A program made the translations under genes and the position numbers. The notes beneath the pieces are model-generated. The model had not been told where the DNA came from. It worked only from the letters and a program-made list of their open reading frames with translations, and searched no databases. Below are positions 26,018 through 33,863 of a stretch of DNA of 64,000 nt, in pieces. Every line of letters begins with the position of its first letter. Position 1 is the first letter of the stretch. This DNA is from Acinetobacter lwoffii (lineage in GTDB: Bacteria; Pseudomonadota; Gammaproteobacteria; Pseudomonadales; Moraxellaceae), in NCBI GenBank assembly GCA_013530545.1, contig SPVA01000085.1, positions 28,195 through 92,194 of the forward strand, read 5' to 3'.

Positions 26018-28648
26018 ATGTTTAAAAAGACATTTTTCCAAATCCACTGGTTTCTGGGGATTACAGCAGGTTTAATCCTCTCGATAATGGGGGTCACTGG
26101 CGCAATCTATTCCTATGAACAACAAATATTAAAATGGATGAATAGCGACAGTTATACGGTTCAGGTTCAGCAACGTGACAAACTCACGCCTGCCGAGCTG
26201 TATCAGCACTTTAACCGTACTGCGCCTGACATGAAGATCAACAGCATTACCGTAGCGCAAGATCCAAGTGCTTCGAGTACCGTAAATGTCGCCAAAGAAG
26301 GTGCACGGCGTGGTCAGAATATTATGATCAACCCGTATACTGCGGAAGTCTTGCCAGAGATTAAGGGTCGGGAATTTTTCCAGTTTGTTCAGCAACTGCA
26401 TCGTAATTTGACGGTTGGCCCGGTGGGTAAGCAGATTACCGGTGCCTGTACCCTGATGCTGATCTTTTTTGTCTTGTCAGGTCTGTACCTGCGCTGGCCG
26501 AAACGTCATTCGATCAAGCAATGGTTCTTTGTAAAACCTCAGCTGAAAGGCCGTAATTTTATCTGGGATCTGCACGCTGTTGTGGGAACCTGGGTGGTGA
26601 TTTTCTACCTGATTCTGGCCTGTACCGGTCTGTACTGGTCTTATGACTGGTGGCGCAACGGCATGTTTAAAGTGCTGGGTGTGGAACGCCCACAACCGGA
26701 AATGCAGGCCAATGCCGGCAATAATCGTGGTGAAGGACGTCCAGGCGGTGAACATGGTCCGCGTGCCGAAGGTGAGACACGAGGCGAAGGCCGCCAGGGT
26801 GGCGAACGCGGTACTCGTGGTGAAGGCCATGAAAGTCTCAGCCCTGAAGCTACTGTCCGTGCGCTAGACCAGAGCTGGATTGGCTTTAACACTGAATTTT
26901 CAGATAAGTATTCTACCGTAACGTTTAACCTTCCGAAAAAACCGGATGGTGAAATGCAACTGAGCTTTGTTGATCCGGTCGCTCAGCATGAACGTGCACG
27001 AAACAGCGCTACTTATAATTACCAGACAGCTGAATTTACCGAAGTTGAGCTGTATGAAGATAAAAAGCTCAATGAAAAGATCATGAGCAGCATGTTACCG
27101 GTGCATCGTGGCAGCTTCTTCGGCCCGATCTATCAGTTCCTTGTCATGGTCGCAGCCTTGTTGATGCCATTATTCTTCGTAACCGGCTGGATGCTCTATC
27201 TGAAACGTCGCAAACAGAAACGCTTAACGCTGGCAGCACGTCAGGGTGCAACTCTAGTAAACTTGGATGAAAATGCCAAACCGTGGCTCATCGCGTATGC
27301 GTCACAAACAGGGGTTTCTGAGCAGCTGGCTTGGCGTACAGCAACTGCCCTGCAGGAAGCGCGTCAACCGGTAACCGTCAAGCCGGTACAACAGCTGACG
27401 CTTGCCGATTTACAGCAAACTGAACAGGTATTATTTGTTGCCAGTACCTATGGCACGGGCGAAGCACCGGATCTGGCTTCTTCTTTTGAGAAAAAAATCC
27501 TGTCTGCTCAAGCTGATCTCAGTCATTTAAGTTATGCTGTATTGGCCTTAGGTTCTCAGGAATATCCAGACAGTTATTGCAGTTTTGGCCACCGTATCGA
27601 TCAGTGGTTAAAACAGAATGGTGCCCAGCAGCTATTCAATACGATTGAAGTGGACAATGCCAATAACGAGCATATCCAGCAATGGAATAGTGCACTGGCA
27701 CAAGTCACTCGACTTGAGCTACAAGCGATGAATATCGATAAGACCTTTGATCGCTGGAGTTTGAGTAAACGTGAAGTCCTCAATCCGGGTAGTCTGGGTG
27801 CGCCTGCCTTCAATATCGAACTGACCCCTGAGCATGAAGCCGTCTGGCAAGCAGGTGATATTGCCGAGGTTCAACCAGGGAATAGCCCAGAACGTATTCA
27901 TGCATTTATGCAAAAGCACCAGATTACAGCGGGTACACAAGTACCTTCTATGCAACAGAATATTGAACAGGCACTCTGGGATCGTGATCTGACTCAGGCT
28001 GAACCTTTTGATTCTCTGGATCAGCTCCTCACGCAATTACCGGCTTTGGCAACACGTGAATACTCGATTGCCAGTATTCCAAGCCAGCAAGTTTTACGCT
28101 TGGTGGTACGTCAGCAAACCGATGCTAGTGGTAATCTCGGTCTGGGTTCAGGCTGGCTGACCCAGCATGCGGCACTGAATGCGCCAATTGCCCTACGTAT
28201 TCGCAGCAATGACTCTTTCCACCTGATTGATGACAACCGCCCGATTATCTGTATTGGTAATGGTACCGGTATTGCGGGACTATTAAGTCTGCTCAGTGCG
28301 CGTAACCGTCAGGACTATAGCCAGAACTGGCTGATTTTCGGTGAACGTCAGCGTGAACACGACTTCTTCTTTGAAGAAACCATTCAGGCCTGGCTGCAAA
28401 TGGGAACCCTGAAACGTCTCGATCTTGCATTCTCGCGCGACCAGCAGGAAAAAGTCTATGTACACCATAAACTGCGCAAACAGGCTGAAGAGCTAAAAGC
28501 CTGGATTGCTCAAGGTGCAGTCATTTATGTCTGCGGTAGCATCAATGGTATGGCTAGCGATGTGGATGAAGCCCTGACCGAGATTCTCGGTGAAACAATG
28601 CTAGATCAATTACGCTTGGATGGACGTTATCGCCGTGATGTATACTAA
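26018..28648 (+). CDS. PepSY-flavodoxin-FAD reductase fusion (siderophore/ferric reductase type)
   Basis: The frame is open from 25916, but that part runs through the Fur-like site. The natural N-terminus MFKKTFFQIHWFLGITAGLI begins at 26018 (876 aa). Parts in order: PepSY-TM membrane region with four helices (about 1-410), a flavodoxin domain (about 425-565; AYASQTGVSEQLAWR, VASTYGTGEAPDLA, VLALGSQEYPDSYC), and a CysJ-like FAD/NADPH reductase (about 590-876; REYSIASIP, GNGTGIAGLL, YVCGSINGMASDVDEAL). An insertion near residues 229-272 is rich in Gly, Arg and Glu. Likely role: passing electrons from NADPH through FAD and FMN across the inner membrane to reduce iron in a ferric siderophore. 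The Fur-like site supports iron control. Confidence 0.85.
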   Translation: MFKKTFFQIHWFLGITAGLILSIMGVTGAIYSYEQQILKWMNSDSYTVQVQQRDKLTPAELYQHFNRTAPDMKINSITVAQDPSASSTVNVAKEGARRGQNIMINPYTAEVLPEIKGREFFQFVQQLHRNLTVGPVGKQITGACTLMLIFFVLSGLYLRWPKRHSIKQWFFVKPQLKGRNFIWDLHAVVGTWVVIFYLILACTGLYWSYDWWRNGMFKVLGVERPQPEMQANAGNNRGEGRPGGEHGPRAEGETRGEGRQGGERGTRGEGHESLSPEATVRALDQSWIGFNTEFSDKYSTVTFNLPKKPDGEMQLSFVDPVAQHERARNSATYNYQTAEFTEVELYEDKKLNEKIMSSMLPVHRGSFFGPIYQFLVMVAALLMPLFFVTGWMLYLKRRKQKRLTLAARQGATLVNLDENAKPWLIAYASQTGVSEQLAWRTATALQEARQPVTVKPVQQLTLADLQQTEQVLFVASTYGTGEAPDLASSFEKKILSAQADLSHLSYAVLALGSQEYPDSYCSFGHRIDQWLKQNGAQQLFNTIEVDNANNEHIQQWNSALAQVTRLELQAMNIDKTFDRWSLSKREVLNPGSLGAPAFNIELTPEHEAVWQAGDIAEVQPGNSPERIHAFMQKHQITAGTQVPSMQQNIEQALWDRDLTQAEPFDSLDQLLTQLPALATREYSIASIPSQQVLRLVVRQQTDASGNLGLGSGWLTQHAALNAPIALRIRSNDSFHLIDDNRPIICIGNGTGIAGLLSLLSARNRQDYSQNWLIFGERQREHDFFFEETIQAWLQMGTLKRLDLAFSRDQQEKVYVHHKLRKQAEELKAWIAQGAVIYVCGSINGMASDVDEALTEILGETMLDQLRLDGRYRRDVY

Positions 28649-28664
28649 GATAACCTGATATGCT

Positions 28665-28692
28665 AAAAACCGGGCTCAATGGCCCGGTTTTT
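28665..28692 (+). terminator. intrinsic terminator
   Basis: The arms AACCGGGC and GCCCGGTT are flanked by A5 and T5. It lies 17 bases after the reductase stop codon. Confidence 0.92.
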
Positions 28693-28740
28693 ATTGAAGA
28701 TGTAAAAGCAATAATAAGAATAAGAAAAAAGGAACCCTGA

Positions 28741-29535
28741 ATGCTCAATCAATTTAAACGAAGTTTCAGCCTGATCTGTGGCTTGATTCTATGTATCAAT
28801 AGCGTCTGGTTACTGAGCCAAGGTCAGAGGCATTTTGCTATTGCCCTATCGGTCCTCATTGGGATGGCATTCATCCTGTATGCCTTGTTTTTTTCATCTA
28901 TTCAGCGCTGGAAACAGAATTCCCGATTCAGAACCTTGTTCTGGAACAGTCTCTGGGGCGGATTTCTATTCTGGATCATCAGTGTCGCGGCTTTCTTCGC
29001 TTATATCCAGATGTCAATCAACCCGACTATTCCGGCACGACCTGCTGCAGCGATTTTAGTATTAGGTAGTGGTATTAATCAGGGTCAGCCCTCACCCATC
29101 TTAAAAAATCGTCTGGATACCGCAGCAAAATATGCAGAACGATATCCGAACACTTTAATCATTATGACCGGTGGACGAAATTTCTGGGAGAGACAGAGCG
29201 AAGCTGAAGTCATGCAAAGTTATATCCATACGAACTATCCGCAGCTCAACAACCCCATTAGCCTAGAAGATCAAAGCAGAAGTACCCAACAAAACCTGCA
29301 ATATTCTCAGGCAATCTTAAAGCAGCAACATATTCATCGAAATGAGCCAATTGCGATTGTCACCAGCGATTTTCACAGCCCTCGTGCCCGTGCCATTGCC
29401 AGACATCAGGGCTATCAGCAAGTGATCAGTCTGAGTGCCAGCACACCTCAAAATATTCGTTATAATTCATGGCTACGCGAATATTTTGCCTTGATTAGTG
29501 GGTGGCTACTGAATGAATATTCATTGTTCCAATAA
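28741..29535 (+). CDS. YdcF/SanA-like DUF218 membrane protein
   Basis: This is a 264-residue protein with three N-terminal membrane helices (about 10-95). A DUF218 domain (about 100-250) follows, with AAAILVLGSGINQGQPSPIL, LIIMTGGRNFWERQSEAE (the GG motif with nearby acid), SRSTQQNLQYS (E/S-T-x-x-N motif) and VTSDFHSPRARAIA. Relatives include ElyC, SanA and YdcF, acting in envelope or peptidoglycan precursor metabolism, but the exact reaction is unknown. It is flanked by an upstream terminator and a convergent gene. Confidence 0.85.
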   Translation: MLNQFKRSFSLICGLILCINSVWLLSQGQRHFAIALSVLIGMAFILYALFFSSIQRWKQNSRFRTLFWNSLWGGFLFWIISVAAFFAYIQMSINPTIPARPAAAILVLGSGINQGQPSPILKNRLDTAAKYAERYPNTLIIMTGGRNFWERQSEAEVMQSYIHTNYPQLNNPISLEDQSRSTQQNLQYSQAILKQQHIHRNEPIAIVTSDFHSPRARAIARHQGYQQVISLSASTPQNIRYNSWLREYFALISGWLLNEYSLFQ

Positions 29536-29560
29536 ACAAGCTGTTTTAAAAACAATAAAT

Positions 29561-30022
29561 TTAATTTAAACGGATCTGCCTAGGCAAAGGCATATCCGGA
29601 TTTTTGAACAACTCCGGCTTTTGCACATAAATCTGATACAGATAATTTTTAATATCGAGTAATAATTTTTCGGGTGCTACCAGAATATTCTGCCCTTCTG
29701 GGGTCAGATCAAGCGAAACAATGGTACTTTCCTGACGTAAAAAGGGAATGACTTTCTCTACAAAATCCTTGAGACCAATTTCCTGAATCTCGTAATTTGC
29801 CCAATTGTCTTTAATCAGCAGTCGAGCCAGACCTTTACTTTGCCAGCAGGCAAATGCGCGTTGTCCGGTCGGCGTGGCACATAAGGCCCAGCCATCTTGG
29901 TAGAGTGCAAAAATGCCAGCATTGGCAACAATGGCTTCAATATATTGCTTATAAAGCTGTTGAGGATCGAAAGCAGTTTTTTGGGATTTGGTCGCGGCTT
30001 TGCGCTGATAGGGATTTCTCAT
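29561..30022 (-). CDS. DUF2750-like protein
   Basis: The 153-residue cytosolic protein has the DUF2750-type core: IFALYQDGWALCATPTGQRA, then ACWQSKGLARLLIKDNWANY and IQEIGLKDFVEKVIPFLRQE. DUF2750 proteins resemble immunity-protein-like SUFU folds and have no proven role. A basic N-terminal tail (MRNPYQRKAATKSQK) precedes the domain. It is convergent with the DUF218 gene and lies downstream of the tRNA array on the same strand. Confidence 0.7.
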   Translation of the reverse strand: MRNPYQRKAATKSQKTAFDPQQLYKQYIEAIVANAGIFALYQDGWALCATPTGQRAFACWQSKGLARLLIKDNWANYEIQEIGLKDFVEKVIPFLRQESTIVSLDLTPEGQNILVAPEKLLLDIKNYLYQIYVQKPELFKNPDMPLPRQIRLN

Positions 30023-30094
30023 GGTCGTGAAATCTTAATATTATTATAATAGAATCAGATTCTAAGGAATAAATAGCGTTGAAGCAAGAAGATA

Positions 30095-30170
30095 TGGTGG
30101 GCGCTGACGGGATCGAACCGCCGACATTCTGCTTGTAAGGCAGACGCTCTACCAACTGAGCTAAGCGCCC
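30095..30170 (-). tRNA. tRNA-Val(UAC), copy 1
   Basis: 76 bases including an encoded CCA. The anticodon loop reads CTTACAA with anticodon TAC. Arms pair normally: acceptor GGGCGCT with AGCGCCC, T-loop TTCGATC. Last gene of the array in transcription order. Confidence 0.97.
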
Positions 30171-30275
30171 TGAGAAAACAACAGTGTTGTTTTAAATGAC
30201 GCAAGACCAACAAGGAATATAGTCTTGGTATCTTGAAAACTCAGATCTCAGGAATCCAAGCTTCTCATCTTAGGA

Positions 30276-30352
30276 TGGCGCAGCGGACGGGGCTCGAACC
30301 CGCGACCCCCGGCGTGACAGGCCGGTATTCTAACCAACTGAACTACCGCTGC
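30276..30352 (-). tRNA. tRNA-Asp(GUC), copy 1
   Basis: 77 bases including encoded CCA. The anticodon stem CCGGC/GCCGG encloses CTGTCAC with anticodon GTC. Confidence 0.97.
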
Positions 30353-30364
30353 ATCGTAAGAATC

Positions 30365-30440
30365 TGGTGGGCGCTGACGGGATCGAACCGCCGACATTCT
30401 GCTTGTAAGGCAGACGCTCTACCAACTGAGCTAAGCGCCC
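30365..30440 (-). tRNA. tRNA-Val(UAC), copy 2
   Basis: 76 bases, identical to Val copy 1 and including the CCA end. Only 12 bases separate it from Asp copy 1. Confidence 0.97.
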
Positions 30441-30509
30441 TGATAAAGAGTGTCAATCTTTAGTTTATTAAATTCAGGCTCAGGGACCTCAATTTAATTT
30501 CTTTTGAAA

Positions 30510-30586
30510 TGGCGCAGCGGACGGGGCTCGAACCCGCGACCCCCGGCGTGACAGGCCGGTATTCTAACCAACTGAACTACCGCTGC
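30510..30586 (-). tRNA. tRNA-Asp(GUC), copy 2
   Basis: 77 bases, identical to Asp copy 1 with encoded CCA. Confidence 0.97.
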
Positions 30587-30600
30587 ATCGCAAAAGAATC

Positions 30601-30676
30601 TGGTGGGCGCTGACGGGATCGAACCGCCGACATTCTGCTTGTAAGGCAGACGCTCTACCAACTGAGCTAAGCGCCC
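30601..30676 (-). tRNA. tRNA-Val(UAC), copy 3
   Basis: 76 bases, identical to the other Val copies, with a 14-base spacer to Asp copy 2. Confidence 0.97.
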
Positions 30677-30697
30677 TCAAAAGGTCTATCGTATAAA

Positions 30698-30774
30698 TGG
30701 CGCAGCGGACGGGGCTCGAACCCGCGACCCTCGGCGTGACAGGCCGATATTCTAACCAACTGAACTACCGCTGC
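30698..30774 (-). tRNA. tRNA-Asp(GUC), copy 3, variant anticodon stem
   Basis: 77 bases with CCA. It differs from the other Asp copies by a paired change: the first anticodon-stem pair is T-A (TCGGC/GCCGA) instead of C-G (CCGGC/GCCGG). Pairing is kept, so the gene should be functional. Confidence 0.97.
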
Positions 30775-30822
30775 ATTTACACAATGTCGCTATTGCGGCA
30801 AACGAAAATCAAGATCTTAAAG

Positions 30823-30899
30823 TGGCGCAGCGGACGGGGCTCGAACCCGCGACCCCCGGCGTGACAGGCCGGTATTCTAACCAACTGAACTACCGCTGC
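30823..30899 (-). tRNA. tRNA-Asp(GUC), copy 4
   Basis: 77 bases, standard Asp form with CCA. Asp copies 3 and 4 are adjacent, breaking the Val-Asp alternation. Confidence 0.97.
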
Positions 30900-30927
30900 A
30901 ACTATAAGGTCTCAACATGAAAGAGCT

Positions 30928-31003
30928 TGGTGGGCGCTGACGGGATCGAACCGCCGACATTCTGCTTGTAAGGCAGACGCTCTACCAACTGAGCTAAGCG
31001 CCC
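30928..31003 (-). tRNA. tRNA-Val(UAC), copy 4
   Basis: 76 bases with CCA, identical to the other Val copies. It is the first gene of the array, 32 bases after the -10 box of the promoter. Confidence 0.97.
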
Positions 31004-31035
31004 TTTCTAAACGTCTATCATCGTTTGATGGGTGC

Positions 31036-31063
31036 ATTATAGAGAATCTGCACAGCCTGTCAA
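31036..31063 (-). promoter_or_regulatory. strong sigma-70 promoter of the tRNA array
   Basis: On the minus strand, TTGACA (31063-31058) and TATAAT (31041-31036) both match consensus exactly, with a 16-base spacer. It points into tRNA-Val copy 4 and the spacers of the array lack obvious terminators, so all eight tRNAs are probably one transcript. Confidence 0.9.
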
Positions 31064-31501
31064 ACGCTTTTCGGAATGTTTTCCACTTTTTAGGTGTGAG
31101 TGATTAAAAAATAGGTTGTTTGTTAAAAAAAACAACACTTTTTGTTTATTTTTTAAGTCTCTACCGAAATTTTTTAATTTTCAAAATCAAAATTGAAGCG
31201 AAATTTTGTGTTTTACCCTGCGAAGTTTCAGTCTTAACCATACGATGTATTGCAATTCTGATTAAGGATTATACAAAGCTTTAAAATACTCGACGTTGTG
31301 TTCATGTAATCTTGCAACTGGCATTTATTTTTATTCAGAAAATGCCAGTAAATCTAAGCTTCAAATAATCATTTAACCCATTCCATGCGATAAAAATACG
31401 ATCGGGATCAGATTAATCAATCTTTTCTGCTGTCTCCACCAAGCAGATTCAGCCTATAAAAACAAAATCATTTTCACATGACTTTAAGTCGATCCGTTAT
31501 G
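31064..31501. other. intergenic region with a 10-bp hairpin
   Basis: No gene is seen in these 438 bases. At 31317-31349 the perfect arms ACTGGCATTT and AAATGCCAGT surround a 13-base loop, with no T run. A weaker GTTGTTT/AAACAAC hairpin lies near 31112-31134. Function unknown. Confidence 0.45.
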
Positions 31502-32035
31502 TTATTCAGTGCGTTGAACATTCAGCATTTCCAGATCCAATTCCTGTTCAGAGATATAAACCAGTGCATTCTCACTGATCAGGTCAAATAATTCAGCGAC
31601 ATCCGGATTACGCATACGGATACAGCCGTGCGACAGCGGCTCTCCCATCTTTTCAGTTTCTGGTGTGCCATGAATATAGATATAACGCTGATAGGTATCG
31701 CAGCCCTCGCCTTGATTAAAACCAGCTTCAAGGCCACTCAGCCATAAAATGCGCGTCAGGATCCAGTCCCGCTGCGGGAATTCTGCCGCCAATTGGGGAT
31801 TATAAATTTCACCCGTCGCCTGACGTGCGACAAATACACTATTTAAGGGAGCATTCTGACCAAACTTTTCAGCAATCTTGTGCCAGCCACGAGGAGTCTT
31901 GCCACTATTTTCAGTTTCACCAATGCCATTTTTGCCACTGGAAATCAGATATTGCTTGTTTAGACGGGGCAGATACAGTTTTTGTTGGGCAAGATCAATC
32001 AGGATATCGGCTTGATCCAGATGCAAGGTATTCAT
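31502..32035 (-). CDS. cytoplasmic YkuD-family enzyme (ElsL/LdtK-like L,D-carboxypeptidase)
   Basis: This 177-residue protein is a single YkuD (L,D-transpeptidase) domain with the catalytic motif HG...SHGCIRMRN (in MGEPLSHGCIRMRNPD, about 134-149; cysteine about 142). There is no signal peptide or membrane helix, unlike cell-wall cross-linking L,D-transpeptidases. In Acinetobacter a leaderless YkuD protein, ElsL (also named LdtK), acts in the cytosol as an L,D-carboxypeptidase for peptidoglycan recycling. This gene fits that description, but orthology is my inference. Its ATG overlaps the stop of the DUF454 gene (ATGA), indicating coupled translation. Confidence 0.88.
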   Translation of the reverse strand: MNTLHLDQADILIDLAQQKLYLPRLNKQYLISSGKNGIGETENSGKTPRGWHKIAEKFGQNAPLNSVFVARQATGEIYNPQLAAEFPQRDWILTRILWLSGLEAGFNQGEGCDTYQRYIYIHGTPETEKMGEPLSHGCIRMRNPDVAELFDLISENALVYISEQELDLEMLNVQRTE

Positions 32036-32514
32036 GACTTGTTATTCTCAGACTCTATTTTATTTGGCTTTATAGGGTTTAACTGATTATCTTCAGATGG
32101 CGCTGTTGGTAGATCTGTCTTTTCTGGGTCAACTGTATTTTGCTGAATAAGGATCTGATTCGGTTCAGGGCGTCGCCATAACCAGATCGCGACGATCAGC
32201 ATCGTAATATTGGTAAAGGCTTTTACGGCCAAGGGTGCAGTAGTAAACAGCATGATGATCCCGCTGATCAGCATCATGATACTGGCCAGCCATTTGGCCT
32301 TACGCGGTACAGTACCGTGGGCACGCCAATCTCTTAAGGTCGGACCATATTTGGGATGATTCAATAACCAGTCATCCATTTGTGGCCAGCCTTTGGATGC
32401 CGCCCAGGCCGCCAGAATCAAAAAGACCGTTGTTGGCATACCCGGCAGGATTGCACCGATAAAGCCCAGGATCACAAACAGCACCACCAGACTTCGCCAA
32501 AACAACACTTTCAT
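32032..32514 (-). CDS. DUF454 (YbaN-type) inner-membrane protein
   Basis: This 160-residue protein has helices near 8-38 and 75-112. The family block LGFIGAILPGMPTTVFLILA is followed by AWAASKGWPQMDDWLLNHP and YGPTLRDWRAHGTVP. The tail after residue 115 (rich in Pro, Asn, Asp, Lys) is extra and looks disordered. Function unknown. It is directly upstream of, and overlaps by four bases, the YkuD enzyme gene, which makes a shared role in envelope metabolism worth considering. Confidence 0.88.
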   Translation of the reverse strand: MKVLFWRSLVVLFVILGFIGAILPGMPTTVFLILAAWAASKGWPQMDDWLLNHPKYGPTLRDWRAHGTVPRKAKWLASIMMLISGIIMLFTTAPLAVKAFTNITMLIVAIWLWRRPEPNQILIQQNTVDPEKTDLPTAPSEDNQLNPIKPNKIESENNKS

Positions 32515-32601
32515 ACATCAACCCTAGCCGCAGAATTCAGGTAGTATAAAGCGTTTTCCGATACTGTCCGTTGTATTTCTGCACTTTTCACAGGTTGTAC
32601 T

Positions 32602-33477
32602 ATGCCCTTTTCCAATTTAAACCAAAATCTTGTAGAAGCATGGCAACGTTATCAACATCCTCTGGTGCGGCAACTGGCGTTCGCTGTCGGCAGTCCGAAT
32701 ATCCTGTTCCATATTCCAGATGAACTTGAGCTTATATATTACTTTGAACTGCATGAAAGCCAGGCCTGGCAGCACTATCTCAACCGTTACCATCCACGTT
32801 TAGAGTTTCTTGATCAGCATCCAGAAGAATTAATCGAATTTGTGCAGCAACTGAAAAGTACGCGTTTAGGGCTGCGCTTTGAAATGCTGATCTGGTTCTG
32901 GTTACTCGATGATGCCTATCATCCGTATCAGCTGCTTGGTCATAGTCTGCAAAAAATTGAGGGTGCCAAGACCTTGGGTGAGCTGGATTTTCTGTTATTA
33001 AATACCGATACAGGACAGATTGAACATTGGGAAGTAGCACTGAAATATTATCTGGCCGAAGCCGATTTTAGCCTGCCGCATTGGTATGGCCTGAACCGCA
33101 CCGATACTTTAATCAGAAAAATGAAGCATTTCACGCAAAAACAATTCCAGTTTGATGAGGCTTTGCAGCATCCCATTCAAAAACGTTTTTGCGTCCTCAA
33201 GGGACAGCTGTATTTGCCTACACATCATGCCGATCAGCCAATTCCCTCATGGATCAATACCGAGCGTCGTCTGGGTTTATGGGGACAACATATTCCTGCT
33301 GCACAGCACGCTTTCTATCGCCTGCAACGACATGAATGGATTTATCCGCAAGCCCGGCCGAGCAGTTCAGCTGCGATCTGGTGGACAGATGGCCTCTATA
33401 AGATGGACGATAGCAATGACTTTTATATGTATCGCAATCCGGTGCTGATCCAGCATCCATCGCATAAACCCCTATAA
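32602..33477 (+). CDS. DUF1853 family protein
   Basis: The 291-residue protein carries the DUF1853 signature of a PD-(D/E)XK-like core: LGELDFLLLNTDTGQIEHWE then VALKYYLAE (about 131-159). The acidic GELDFLL, the E of HWEVALK and the lysine form the putative active site. The N-terminal YHPRLEFL and EMLIWFWLLDD blocks also fit. The family's reaction is unknown; the fold suggests nuclease ancestry. There is no signal peptide. It diverges from the DUF454-YkuD pair. Confidence 0.85.
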   Translation: MPFSNLNQNLVEAWQRYQHPLVRQLAFAVGSPNILFHIPDELELIYYFELHESQAWQHYLNRYHPRLEFLDQHPEELIEFVQQLKSTRLGLRFEMLIWFWLLDDAYHPYQLLGHSLQKIEGAKTLGELDFLLLNTDTGQIEHWEVALKYYLAEADFSLPHWYGLNRTDTLIRKMKHFTQKQFQFDEALQHPIQKRFCVLKGQLYLPTHHADQPIPSWINTERRLGLWGQHIPAAQHAFYRLQRHEWIYPQARPSSSAAIWWTDGLYKMDDSNDFYMYRNPVLIQHPSHKPL

Positions 33478-33592
33478 TGCATTACATTTATTAACCGAAG
33501 CACTATGAAAACCACATATTTTTTAGCGCGTATATTTTCTACTCTAAGTCCCACATCATAATAATTTTATTATTGATTATACGGAGATGATG

Positions 33593-33742
33593 ATGAAAAA
33601 AATTCTTGCTGCTTCATTAATGATGGCTTTTGTATTGACTGGCTGTAACACTGTAAAAGGCATGGGCAAAGATGTGTCTAAGGCTGGCGATGCGGTAACC
33701 AATACTGCTGAAAAAACCTCTGACGAAATCCGTCAAAACTAG
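33593..33742 (+). CDS. entericidin-like small lipoprotein
   Basis: A 49-residue product begins [18 protein letters not shown], a lipoprotein signal with lipobox LTGC (cysteine 18). A mature part of 32 residues follows, [20 protein letters not shown]..., typical of the entericidin A/B family. Three ATG codons stand in tandem (33587, 33590, 33593). The ACGGAG just upstream is best spaced for the third. Entericidins are small envelope lipoproteins linked in E. coli to stress and starvation, but their function is poorly defined. A strong terminator follows. Confidence 0.88.
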   Translation: MKKILAASLMMAFVLTGCNTVKGMGKDVSKAGDAVTNTAEKTSDEIRQN

Positions 33743-33763
33743 TTTTTTCCTAAACGCTCACAG

Positions 33764-33789
33764 AACCCTATCCCAGATAGGGTTTTTTT
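33764..33789 (+). terminator. intrinsic terminator after the small lipoprotein gene
   Basis: The arms AACCCTATC and GATAGGGTT, with loop CCA, are followed by a T run. Confidence 0.92.
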
Positions 33790-33799
33790 ATATCAGTCG

Positions 33800-33829
33800 T
33801 TCACATTCAAGCCTATATTCGCCTATTAT
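33800..33829 (+). promoter_or_regulatory. probable dapE promoter
   Basis: TTCACA (33800-33805) and TATTAT (33824-33829) are each one base off consensus, with an 18-base spacer. It lies 35 bases before the dapE start and directly after the preceding terminator. Confidence 0.6.
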
Positions 33830-33863
33830 AGAACCGAAAAAATTATCGACTGTTGAATACCGT

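Noticed and set aside
30233..30463. 76-codon plus-strand frame across the tRNA array
   Set aside because: Antisense to tRNA genes; an artefact of tRNA complement sequence often misannotated as protein.
30095..31003. Alternating identical blocks resembling a CRISPR array
   Set aside because: The repeats are complete tRNA genes with CCA ends and normal cloverleaf arms.
33505..33561. 18-codon frame upstream of the entericidin-like gene
   Set aside because: No ribosome-binding site or attenuator-like structure was found; considered as a leader peptide and dropped.
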